Shown: piece by piece, positions 10,401 through 19,654 of the stretch
How positions within the stretch are numbered: the stretch's first letter is position 1
Layout of the letters: the number at the start of each line of letters is the position of its first letter
NCBI GenBank assembly: GCA_958510875.1
Contig: OY294070.1
Location: forward strand, 18,777,631-18,841,630
DNA: 64,000 nucleotides
Source: Endomychus coccineus
Taxonomy: Eukaryota; Arthropoda; Insecta; Coleoptera; Endomychidae
Reading direction: 5' to 3'
Position numbers and translations under genes: made by a program
The notes under the pieces: model-generated
The model's database searches: none
Seen by the model: the letters and a program-made list of their open reading frames with translations, nothing else
What the model was told of the DNA's origin: nothing

Positions 10401-11531
10401 ATCAATATGGACGGTGTTTAACCTTTGCCCTGAACGAGATGAGGATGTAGTTGTCGCTTCTAGAGAACCACTGGCAATAGCCAAGTTAGCAGCTTGGCAT
10501 AATCTGTTGTTTCGATCTCTTACATTACGTGCTTCTCTTGCAGCTGCTGCCTGTGCAGAAGTTTTGGATGCAGCAATCCGCTGTCTGTACTCACGTTGTA
10601 TTTGTGCCCTTGTTTTTGGAGCAGCAGTTATTGGTTCTGCAAATAGCGTCGCAGAGGTAGATGCAATAGCTTCATGAACCTCCATGGGAACAGAAATTGC
10701 CGGAAAGAGTGGCTCATTTGTGAGATTGACACGCTCATCAGGTTGATCTGCAGTGGTGGTAGATTGTTGTTGCGCGTGTTGTCGTTGACTTCTAGTTTGG
10801 ATATTGTTCGACTTTTCCCCTGAACAAGATGAAGATGTAGTTGTCGCTTCTAGAGAACCACTGGCAATAGCCAAGTTAGCAGCTTGGCATAATCTGTTGT
10901 TTCGATCTCTTACATTACGTGCTTCTCTTGCAGCTGCTGCCTGTGCAGGAGTTTTGGATGCAGCAATCCGCTGTCTGTACTCACGTTGTATTTGTGCCCT
11001 TGTTTTTGGAGCAGCAGTTATTGGTTCTGCAAATGGCGTCGCAGAGGTAGATGCAACAGCTTCATGAACCTCCATGGGAACAGGAATTGCCGGAAAGAGT
11101 GGCTCATTTGTGAGATTGACACGCTCATCAGGTTGATCTGCAGTGGTGGTAGATTGTTGTTGCGCGTGTTGTCGTTGACTTCTAGTTTGGACATTGTTCG
11201 ACTCTTCCCCTGAACAAGGTGAAGATGTAGTTGTCGCTTCAAGAGAACCACTGGCAATAGCCAAGTTAGTAGCTTGGCGTAATCTGTTTTTGCGTTGTCT
11301 TTCGTTCTTTGATTTTCTCGCAGCAGCCGCCTGAGCAGGAGTTCTAGATGCTGCGATACGCTGTCTGTACTCACGTTGTTTTTGTGCTTTCGATTTTGAA
11401 GCAGCGATTATTGGCTGCGCGAATGGCGTTGCTAAAGTAGATGCTACAGCATCTTGAACCTCCTTGGGTTCACTCATCGAAGGTAGTGGCTCATTCGTGA
11501 AATCCTCTGGTTCGTCAGGTTGTTTTTCCAT
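7440..11531 (-). CDS. Helentron Rep protein (HUH/Y2), 1363 residues, helicase part lost
   Basis: This is the rolling-circle replication initiator of a Helitron, which would nick and join element DNA in the nucleus. The ATG at 11531 opens a long frame. Residues about 5-375 are three tandem copies of a roughly 130-residue low-complexity unit. A Cys-pair segment follows (CSVCDRLWFRNDL, about 440). The Helitron-like N domain ends in the HUH motif HRGSPHAHILLWL (about 900), and the paired-Tyr motif AEYVVEYVNKSARG lies near residue 1080. After YKREMVLLYVQFRNE, the usual entry to the helicase, the frame runs out of register at 7440. No Walker A motif is present. Rep is therefore intact through its catalytic centre but truncated before the ATPase. 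Confidence 0.85.
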   Translation of the reverse strand: MEKQPDEPEDFTNEPLPSMSEPKEVQDAVASTLATPFAQPIIAASKSKAQKQREYRQRIAASRTPAQAAAARKSKNERQRKNRLRQATNLAIASGSLEATTTSSPCSGEESNNVQTRSQRQHAQQQSTTTADQPDERVNLTNEPLFPAIPVPMEVHEAVASTSATPFAEPITAAPKTRAQIQREYRQRIAASKTPAQAAAAREARNVRDRNNRLCQAANLAIASGSLEATTTSSSCSGEKSNNIQTRSQRQHAQQQSTTTADQPDERVNLTNEPLFPAISVPMEVHEAIASTSATLFAEPITAAPKTRAQIQREYRQRIAASKTSAQAAAAREARNVRDRNNRLCQAANLAIASGSLEATTTSSSRSGQRLNTVHIDTQRQFTDQQRQTLTTEPAETTVQPSTSSDQIEVQAQSTWNTKWASSIMRFKYTFLDNDFGYACSVCDRLWFRNDLKPITAAQLKVISDWFIKENRQLSREEYKLVCNTCKRSLNKQSMPPLAKVNGFSYPDPPPGLPPLDPISERLISPRLPFMQVRSLRHDFSYGIVGQVINVPVDEQEMVKCLPRQLDEDDVINVNIKRKLAHKSVYISGYMSKSTVTSWLTVLQNSPLYSLYEIKVDLSRLNLALPDLDDVEDDPSNRIENISAEQNPESEILASRQHTVMWNEEDCLNIAPGHRATPLNIIYDRHAEELSFPSIYYGNPRRFHMGVSVTPYMMATSEIRRSDRRGATPQKILYVAMKILRLRMVDGIYSTFRNVSVTENVTRRMLEDPEFLKEYVLQNLAFMKTVPNSVQYWASRKRDLFAMIRQLGKPTIFLTISANEIRWMKLLTILLRLSNKYPGKSAGELNTSERCTLVSDDPVTCCIYFYKLVGSLMKMLKSKQSYNPFGEYFVRDYFIRIEFQHRGSPHAHILLWLNNDPHETPSENMPKTIELVEKLSTVARNDVPNNSIYANQIHKHIFTCTKRGETICRFGIPYWPMSTTRVLVPMPQSDKRRRTLQQKAKELRTSLDERRYAGMNDFLEANGLTHDSYLDIVRSTLRRPTLLFRRNFDELMTNTFNPYIAGEVNSNIDIQFILDEYSCAEYVVEYVNKSARGMGNLRRELTTMMQEHPEQDYTDQLKALSIKLLNAVEMSAQEAAWYLLRQPMSETSRQVAYIPTVWPTERQRCRKRRQQMDREGLDENSTDVWTKNIIQRYEERPASLEQVYLAEFASWYAKANDFVDEEDDVHVDDEEDLESEPAARTSRAQNQYRRRLIGRVIRYRHYDMDETVNYKREMVLLYVQFRNEMLEIVDQNKFLQLFDDNKDAIMERRSQFESNLNIENVMRELETSFQKKEQEPEQKLNVDLTCKASQTLCLQTGYQFIRK
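10430..11520 (-). repeat. Three tandem 390-bp repeats coding the Rep N-terminus
   Basis: Blocks at about 10430-10820, 10820-11210 and 11210-11520 are in-frame direct repeats. The first two are almost identical over long stretches, while the third is more diverged. The pattern implies stepwise duplication, the latest being recent. Each unit codes the core REYRQRIAASKTPAQAAAA. Confidence 0.9.
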
Positions 11532-11571
11532 GGTGCGATTGTAAGCGGTTCTGCAAAATGAATGCTATTCA

Positions 11572-14028
11572 TTGACGTGACAACTTCTTATAATTCGATG
11601 GAGCCGGCTGCACGCACGAGAAAACATGACTCATGCGGCGTTACCTCGCTCTGAGGCGTTCCATTTAAGGCTTGAAGTGCAAGCGAGAGCGCGGAACGAG
11701 CGACAAAGAGGCACAATCGGCCTCCGCGTTCCGCAGCGTTCGACATCTGTCTCTCTCCTACTTGAGTGAGCGATGCGTCCGCGTGGACAGCTGCTAATAC
11801 ATTTACATGTTTTCGTCAAGTATGAAGTGCAGTGAAAAGTGAATGTGGTGTCAATTGTTTATAGCAACGATAATTGCGGCGATAAAGGTAATGATTCTTT
11901 CGATATTAAATATATGTTCAGTGATATATTGTCGAATATTCGTGCTTTCATCATTAAAATAAATAGCATCGGTCCGCTAGTGCAGCGATTGTAGGTTATG
12001 CTATAATTGACAAAACTATAACAATAAGTTAACAGAACTATTTCACGATGAGTAAAAAATCAATTGCTTTACTATTCGATCGAAATAATTATAGAGCGTA
12101 GCTATGATTTCAAAAAATTAAAACATAAATGTTAAATCTTCCACATATCATAACAACATGTCTGAAATGACAGGTTGGACCAGCCAGCCGTCCATTCCAT
12201 CAGTATTTTCTTATGACGTTGTCACGTTCAACTATCGTCAGTAAACCGACTTTACAGACAACCGATTTTTTAATGATGAAAACACGAATATTCGACAATA
12301 TATCACTGAACATATATTTAATATCGAAAGAATCATTACCTTTATCGCCGCAATTATCGTTGCTATAAACAATTGACACCACATTCAGTTTTCACTGCAC
12401 TTCATACTTGACGAAAACATGTAAATGTATTATTTTATAGCAGCTGTCCACGCGGACGCATCGCTCACTCAAGTAGGAGAAAGACAGATGTCGAACGCTG
12501 CCGAACGCGGAGGCCGATTGTGCCTCTTTGTCGCTCGTTCCGCGCTCTCGCTTGCACTTCAAGCCTTAAATGGAACGCCTCAGAGCGAGGTAACGCCGCA
12601 TGAGTCATGTTTTCTCGTGCGTGCAGCCGGCTCCATCGAATTATAAGACGTTGTCACGTCAACTTCGTCGATTGTAGGTTATGCTATAATTGACAAAACT
12701 ATAACAATAAGTTAACAGAACTATTTCACGATTTGTGAAAAATCAATTGCTTTACTTTTCGATCGAAATAATTATCGAGCGTAGCTATGATTTCAAAAAA
12801 TTAAAACATAAATGTTAAATCTTCCACATATCATAACAACGTGTCTGAAATGACAGGTTGGACCAGCCAGCCGTCCATTCCATCAGTATTTTCTTATGAC
12901 GTTGTCACGTTCAATTATCGTCAGTAAACCGGCTTTACAGACAACCTATTTTTTAATGATGAAAGCACGAATATTCGACAATATATCACTGAACATATAA
13001 TTAATATCGAAAGAATCATTACCTTTATCGCCGCAATTATCGTTGCTATAAACAATTGACACCACATTCACTTTTCACTGCACTTCATACTTCGCGAAAA
13101 CATGTAAATGTATTATTGTATAGCAGCTGTCCACGCGGACGCATCGCTCACTCAAGTAGGAGAGAGACAGATGTCGAACGCGGCCGAACGCGGATGCCGA
13201 TTGTGCCTCTTTGTCGCTCGTTCCGCGCTCTCGCTTGCACTTCAAGCCTTAAATGGAACGCCTCAGAGCGAGGTAGCGCCGCATGAGTCATGTTTTCTCG
13301 TGCGTGCAGCCGGCTCCATCAAATTATAAGACGTTGTCACGTCAACTTCGTCGATTGTAGGTTATGCTATAATTGACAAAACTATAACAATAAGTTAACA
13401 GAACTATTTCACGATTTGTGAAAAATCAATTGCTTTACTTTTCGATCGAAATAATTATCGAGCGTAGCTATGATTTCAAAAAATTAAAACATAAATGTTA
13501 AATCTTCCACATATCATAACAACGTGTCTGAAATGACAGGTTGGACCAGCCAGCCGTCCATTCCATCAGTATTTTCTTATGACGTTGTCACGTTCAACTA
13601 TCGTCAGTAAACCGACTTTACAGACAACCGATTTTTTAATGATGAAAGCACGAATATTTGACAATATATCACTGAACATATATTTAATATCGAAAGAATC
13701 ATTACCTTTATCGCCGCAATTATCGTTGCTATAAATTATTGACACCACATTCACTTTTCACTGCACTTCATACTTGACGAAAACATGTAAATGTATTATT
13801 GTATAGCAGCTGTCCACGCGGATGCATCGCTCACTCAAGTAGGAGAGAGACAGATGTCGAACGCTGCCGAACGCGGAGGCCGATTGTGCCTCTTTGTTGC
13901 TCGTTCCGCGCTCTCGCTTGCACTTCAAGCCTTAAATGGAACGCCTCAGAGCGAGGTAACGCCGCATGTGTCATGTTTTCTCGTGCGTGCAGCCGGCTCC
14001 ATCGAATTATAAGACGTTGTCACGTCAA
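11572..14028. repeat. Array of A/B units: A-B-A'-B-A'-B-A'
   Basis: A direct copy of block A (about 11572-11960) and B (about 11984-12267) is followed by an inverted A (12270-12661), B (12663-12952), inverted A (12953-13345), B (13346-13634) and inverted A (13635-14028). The B plus inverted-A unit has a period of about 683 bp. Each A block holds a GC-rich core of about 200 bp with the AP-1-like TGACTCAT and conserved 73-codon (one strand) and 62-codon (other strand) frames. Boundaries between blocks carry GACGTTGTCACGT. It may be the Helentron's own subterminal array or a separate element; I cannot decide. Confidence 0.8.
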
Positions 14029-14961
14029 AAATAATAGACATAAAAACGTGTGCACGGTTCTGTTGAATAGCACATTACCTTAAGCATCATTCAGGTATAT
14101 AATATTATTATCGATTCAAGAAGTGGCAGCCCTGCTTAACTTAGAACAATAATAGAACATTCTTCCAACTTTCAAAAACCTTCTGACCGTACTTCCAAAC
14201 AGTGTATAATCTAAATTTTATGGCTGCTTAGCTATTTATTTAAGTAAATAAATAACTTCAAACATAGAAAGATAAAAAAACGTGGTTTCCGGTATTTTTT
14301 GCCCAATAAAATGTAAGTACATCATTTGAGAATTTCTGAACAATGAAAAATAATAGTAAAGAAACATACCTATAAGAAAATATAATATTGAAATAGTTGA
14401 GAAAAGAGTCACCACACTGATAATAATTATTGATAGTTGCCTTACGTATATTTTGTTGTCGGAACTTTCATCTATTCTACAATTGTCGCTAAATAGAACT
14501 TACAATAGATTGTAACCTTCAACTTGACTAAGGATATATTGTTATTTTATTCAAAGAAAGAAACCATTATAAGATTCATTCTGGAAACGATTCAAATAAA
14601 ACAACGGCTTATTGAGTTTGTAAACAATAGGACTGACAACAAATATAATTATTATTATCTCAAGAATTTACAGATACTTCACAGCAGGTTCAAGGATCAA
14701 TATCTGCTATGCTTGCTTTCAAGGCAGATGAAAAGTAAACTACTGATTGGTGACAATATACTAGTCTATTTACATTATTTGAACAAAGCATTTAATCATA
14801 AGTTCTAAAGACATTTTCGGGTCTGTAGATTTTATATATAATAATACGCTTTGTTGGATTTAGTACCTGAGAAAGAAAATCCTGAAAATATAAATATGAT
14901 AATATGGTGAACAGCAATAACAATTTACTGACAAAAGGAACATTCTAATTTCTGGTATCAA
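14029..14961. other. A+T-rich DNA without recognised gene
   Basis: A 94-codon frame at 14524-14808 opens with TTG rather than ATG and matches nothing I know. No repeat arms were seen. Confidence 0.4.
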
Positions 14962-14963
14962 AA

Positions 14964-15974
14964 TCTCCTATTTCAGCTACCACTGCTAACCTCGTTATGG
15001 AATGCCTAGAGGAATCGGTTATAAATTCATTAGATTTTCAGCCTGTATTCTTTAAATGATATGTAGATGATTGCCTTATGTGTGTTCCCAACGATAAAGT
15101 TCAATATGTAATTAATAAATTCAACAATTTCCACTGTAAACTTCAATTCACTTGTGAAATAGAAATAAACAAAAACATAAATTTCCTAGATATGAACATT
15201 AGGCATGATGCTGATGGAAAAATAAAAACTTCTTGGTTTACTAAAGAAGTTTGGTCTCAACGTTATCTTCATTTCAATTCCGTTGTACCAGCTTGTTATA
15301 AAAAAAGTGTCATTAACAGCCTTACAGACCGCGCGGTGAAATTGTCCCACGCAGAAGACCGTCCCAAGAATTTAAAAATTGTTCGTAATACACTAGAAAT
15401 GAATGGCTACCCAAAAACGTTCTTCAATCCTATCATTAAAGAGAGAATAAACAAAATCTATAATGGTTCTTCATATAAAAATAACATAACAGGTAATACA
15501 GACAATTATATAACTTTACCATACATTCCGGAGACCTCAGAAAAAATTAAGAAAGGTTTAAAGTACGATATAAATGTTGAGCGTAAACCTACTAACTGTG
15601 TTGGGAAATATTTCTCAAATCTAAAACCTGTAATACCTAAAGATAAACAAACCCACACAGTATATAAATTGAATTGTTTAGATTGTGATGGAACTTCTAC
15701 TGGAATCTCTAAACAATATTTACAAAAACGAATGTACGCCCATAAGTATAGCACAAGAAATAATAACTTAGAAAATTCCACCGCCCTTGCTAAACACTGC
15801 TTTGATTATAACCATCAGTTTGATTACAAAAATGTTAATATTTTAACTAAAGAAACCAATAATTATAAAAGATCTATCCTGGAGATGATTCACATAAAAC
15901 GGGATTCCAATTCTGTGAACCATAGGAATGATATTCAGGGATTGAGTCAGATTTATACTAACTTGATTAATTAA
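14964..15974 (+). pseudogene. Penelope reverse transcriptase C-half with GIY-YIG-type endonuclease
   Basis: The product would copy element RNA onto a nicked chromosome end. Visible in order: SPISATTANLVMECLEE, the catalytic YVDDCL at about 15060, INFLDMNI, the thumb region (SQRYLHFNS), a linker, then the endonuclease with HTVYKLNCLDCDG, KRMYAHKYSTRN and ALAKHCFDYNH. A TGA precedes YVDD, where copy 2 has CGG (Arg), so the gene is broken. Downstream of it the frame is open for about 300 codons from an ATG at 15078. One codon is missing near GLKYDI relative to copy 2. Confidence 0.9.
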
Positions 15975-16348
15975 AACTCTTGCAAATTCCTACATGCGTC
16001 TTTATAATGTTAAAAGTATATTTTAGGAAGAACGCTTAAAGTAAATTCCAATGCAGGTCTAAAACCTTTTCGAGTACGTCATAAATCTACATCTGTTTCG
16101 AGTAAATATCAACAAATAGCTTCGAACTTCAGTTGCTTTGAGACCATAGCAATATGCGTTTATATATTATGAGTATTTTACTGAACAGTGGATTCTTGTT
16201 ACAAAAATTATACTTTAATATTAACGATACAATTTTCGATTATTCGTGGTTCTGTTCGTTTCGACGGCGTGGTCTTTTTGATTGAAAATTGTGCGATATG
16301 GACGCTTGTGCTAATTAGTTTTAATTAACCCCTTTTTACATAATAAGT

Positions 16349-16390
16349 CTTCTGATGAAGGTCGTGAGACCGAAACGTACGTAAAGACGA
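16349..16390 (+). ncRNA. Hammerhead ribozyme in the Penelope tail
   Basis: The conserved core CTGATGA (16354-16360) is followed by stem II GGTC/GACC closed by a GTGA tetraloop, then GAAA (16374-16377). A very short stem III CGT/ACG leads to the GTA cleavage triplet after base 16385, and stem I pairs GTCTT (16349-16353) with AAGAC (16386-16390). All core nucleotides fit. Penelope elements of many animals are known to carry minimal hammerheads with such short stem III. Activity in this copy is inferred. Confidence 0.75.
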
Positions 16391-16696
16391 AAATTTAAAA
16401 CTGAGTGTTATTGTGACCTATTTCCCGAGAATTTTTATATAAATTCATACTGGGTCAAGAATCTTTATATTAGTATCAAAATGTTATTGGTATTTTTTCA
16501 TAAAATATCAGACCTTGGTTGATTCATGTAAACCATGTATTCACATATTTTTGATATTACTCTTTGGTACTGACTGACTATTCATCCCAGAAAGTCCTTG
16601 ACATATATTTTTTAATAGTCCTTGCTAACGTCTGTTCAGAAGAGGATTTAAAAGTGGAAGAATGTTCCATAATTTTTGGAAAATGTAGAAACTCAC

Positions 16697-17319
16697 CCTG
16701 AAGATGTCCCTGGCTGTTGAAGATCTAGGTTGAAATTTTTGGATTCCTGTTCCTCGATTTCCATTTTCATTTCACTTAAATCATGTTCTACAGGAGCTGA
16801 AGACTCATCTATGCCTGTTATTTCCGATTTGATTTCAGAGGAAGTGATTAATGTGGTGTCACTATCCGCTTCTGCTAGTGGTTCTGTTTTGATTGCAACA
16901 AAGTCCAGTTCTACAGGGGTCAGGGCATTGTCATCATCAGGTACTTCGGTTTTGATATTACAAAGTGGTACACTAAACGAGTCTATTTCAGTTTTAATAT
17001 TTAAATTACTTCCAACTATTATATTACTAGGTCCTCCATTTGATGTGGTACATACTTCAGTTTTTATATTCAATCCACTACCAACTTCATTATTGGGTTT
17101 TTCAGTTTCACTCAATGCACTATCAAATTCAGTTTTGAGAATTCCACCGTTAACAACTGTGGATCCCAAGTCTGTTGTACTATCTACTCTATTTGTAATA
17201 TATAAGTCATAGTTATCCACATGGCTGGGCCCTTTATCTAAATCTTCATATTTTATGTCAATGTCTTTAATATCAATATGTTCGTTCGAACCACTAGAAT
17301 CACAATTGAATGCCGACAT
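16697..17319 (-). CDS. First coding exon of a host gene rich in SUMO-consensus motifs
   Basis: From ATG at 17319 (A at -3; an upstream in-frame ATG at 17367 is possible) the frame codes 207 acidic, Ser/Thr-rich residues. It contains eight psi-K-x-E motifs: IKYE, LKTE, IKTE (four times), IKSE and MKME. It ends in TTCAGG|GTGAGT, a strong donor, so translation should continue in phase 2 into a further exon to the left. Such N-terminal regions are common in insect transcription factors, including zinc-finger proteins, where SUMO attachment represses activity. No DNA-binding domain is visible, and the next exon is not recognisable in the window. Confidence 0.65.
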
Positions 17320-17756
17320 GTTTCTCAAGATATCGTACTTAAAATAAAACACAGGAAATAGGCACAACTTGCAGACGGGCTCTCACCGCTAGTTAATAGG
17401 CACACATAGGTCTCAGTCTTGACTGAAAATTTTTTTCAATCCATTTATAATATAGGTATGTTGGCGCATTCATTTCCGAACACTACAACATTGGATACAA
17501 TGCCGGTGCTTAAATGCAATTGTAACTTTGGGGTACTTAGTACAATCCACAATCACAAGTTGAAGTTCACAAATCACAAGCAGAGAAGCAGGAAATAAAT
17601 TAAAAAACGTAATGGCGTCAGATATAGTGCTATATGATCTCTATGGTTTTCATCGAATCATTCCAGAAGCACGTACGGGTGCGAAGCATAGAACAACAAC
17701 ACATCTGACGAGAGGTAACATGCATCGAACGTACAATATGTATCGACGGTTGTTGC
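17320..17756 (-). promoter_or_regulatory. 5' flank of the SUMO-motif gene
   Basis: The stretch upstream of the exon has no open frame that I credit. It presumably holds the 5' UTR and promoter, but no TATA box or initiator stands out. A hAT element has inserted at its outer end. Confidence 0.3.
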
Positions 17757-19357
17757 CAGTGGCGGCTCCTCGAAGGAGGCTAAGGAGGCTCAGCCTCCTC
17801 ACCAATTTATCTTGATGATCATTCTCCATTTTATTTCTCGTTTCTCTGATAATTCTTTAAATTTTACAATTAATTCCCCGTTCTCAGTAGTTATTTTTGA
17901 TCTGGCAACAGTGGCCAGAGGCTAGATTCTATATATCTCAAACGCTAAATACGTTTTTCCAACCAGTTCAACTGCCAAATAGGGTAAAACAGCGGATATG
18001 GCAACATTCTCGGTAGGCTAGCTTCTCGTTCGCACTTGGTCGAAATACGATTACTTCCTGCCCTGCGAGCTGCGAGGCGGCACCACGAGACACGTGCTCC
18101 GTCAGTTGTTGTTTTTGTTTCGCGAAGCGAAGTAAGGTTAAGTTATAATTTATCTGTTCTCTGAGTTATTTAACGTTAAAATGTGCAGTTGCTGACTTCT
18201 TAGAAAATCCATTTAGTGGATTAACATATTACAGAAAAGTGTTTTTTTAAAATAAACGGCCTTTACCAGATTTGAAAGGATTAGTGATGACAGGTATGTT
18301 TCAAAATCGAAATACACAATAAATTATATTGCTTGCTATTTACATCTGATACAACTTCATGTTGGGGGCACTCGGGTTATGATGATTTGAAAAATTTAGC
18401 TCGTGGTATAGACAGACATGAAAAATCGCAGGAACATATTACATCGAGTATTAAGTTTACATTAACCGGTAAACAGAATATTGTTAAAGGAGGAAAACAT
18501 AATTTGGTAGACAAGAAACTACATTATAAACAACTTTTTTTATGAAATTTTAGATACTATTAAAGGTCAAATTGAGATTCGATTTTCCGATCCACCTGAA
18601 TTGAAGTTTTTCGACTTGACGAATAGAAGATTTTTCGAATCTTTTTCAAAAGAGTTTCCCAATACACTTTTAGATAACTTAGTTCTAAAATATAAATTTT
18701 TTGATAAAATAGCACTGCACAATGAATTATGGGTTATATACCTACTCGGATAAAGATATTTTAGGCCAGTACGACATTCACGCCGATATGATAAAATATA
18801 TGATAGACAATGATTTGCAACAAGTTTTACCTCAGTTTTATAAACTACTTTGGTTGACAGTCACCATTCCTGTCACGTCGGCATCGGTGGAGAGATCATT
18901 TTCTACTCTCAAACGAATTAAAACTTACATGGGCCAAAATCGTTTATACAATGTTAGTTTGATATCTATTGAAAAAGATTTGGTAAAACACTTAAAACAA
19001 AATGATACATTTTTTGATAATATTATTGATCATTTTTCGCAAACTAAAGACCGTAGAATTTCGTTATTATATAAAAAAAAGTTAATAAAAATAATAAAAA
19101 AAAACAAAATAGGAAAAATTTCAAAAAAAAAGAAAAAATATCAAAAATTCAAAGAAAAAAAAACGAAAAAAAATTTTTTGCCAAGAGAAACTCTACACCT
19201 CCACGTTGGTTCTTGCTTGGCAACAATTAATTTTGTTACTGAAGTAGCTGGTACGGTCGCTGTGCAAAGGTTAAATTTATTGGCTCAATAGAGTATATTT
19301 TTACAAAAACGTTTTATGTCCAGCCTCCTTTCTTAAAAAGTTCACGAGCCGCCACTG
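17757..19357 (+). mobile_element. hAT element, copy 1 (ZMYM1-like family)
   Basis: Ends CAGTGGCGGCTC and GAGCCGCCACTG form the TIR. The flanking 8-bp duplications GTTGTTGC and GGTGTTGC differ at one base, so the insertion is not young. Inside is a transposase remnant. Sub-terminal CCTCC-rich repeats, also seen in copy 4 at 62.6-63.9 kb, show that the two belong to one family. Confidence 0.9.
18345..19110 (+). pseudogene. hAT transposase remnant
   Basis: A zinc-finger-like N-terminal block (CWGHSGYDDLKNLARGIDRH, about 18360) is followed directly by a segment with FFDLTNRRFFESFSKEFP. After a frameshift near 18735 comes the C-terminal hAT dimerisation domain (TIPVTSASVERSFSTLKRIK, about 18870). 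The catalytic centre between finger and dimerisation region is absent, so this is an internally deleted, frameshifted copy. The Lys-rich tail after 19070 is probably untranslated DNA read through. Confidence 0.85.
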
Positions 19358-19365
19358 GGTGTTGC

Positions 19366-19649
19366 CTAGGTGGTTGCGATCCCGGGAATTCATTTTGTTT
19401 CCCGATTTCGAAACTCCAAGTTACAAGGTCAGTTTTTAAAATTTTTGGTAATACTAGGCTAGTAGGTTATTTGGAATGTGATTGATTGATTTTCCTTCTT
19501 TGTACACACATTTGATTTTCCTTGCTTTTGAAAACATGTACACATCGGTAGGGGTTACAGTACCTGGCCTAAAGCGTAACGTCAAAACTGAACTAAGAGT
19601 TCGATATTCAGAGAAATCTACATGTTTTAACATCAGTCTACTCCTACTC
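19366..19649. other. Unassigned intergenic DNA
   Basis: No coding or repeat signal recognised between the hAT duplication and the truncated LINE. Confidence 0.35.
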
Positions 19650-19654
19650 CAATG

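Larger units (their letters stand above)
6251..11571 (-). mobile_element. Helentron (endonuclease-bearing Helitron), internally deleted
   Basis: The body carries a Helitron-type Rep coding region (7440-11531) followed by a helicase C-terminus fused to an apurinic-like endonuclease (6355-7494). The added endonuclease is what defines the Helentron/Helitron2 branch. It is bordered by 696-bp direct repeats (5555-6250 and 11572-12267), an LTR-like arrangement not standard for this class. Most of the helicase is missing, so the copy is unlikely to be autonomous. Exact rolling-circle termini could not be fixed. Confidence 0.8.
14962..16475 (+). mobile_element. 5'-truncated Penelope-like element (copy 1)
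   Basis: Homology to the longer copy at 49.5-51.5 kb begins abruptly at the reverse transcriptase motif SPISA and continues through the endonuclease stop at 15974. A 3' tail follows with a hammerhead-like fold at 16349-16390 and the segment GTGACCTATTTCCCGAGAA at about 16413. That last segment also occurs in inverted form at 49.5-49.6 kb and in the fragment at 26.8 kb. This is the usual pseudo-LTR part of Penelope elements. Confidence 0.85.

Noticed and set aside
14524..14808. 94-codon plus-strand frame
   Set aside because: Begins at TTG, has no recognisable domain, and lies in A+T-rich DNA.
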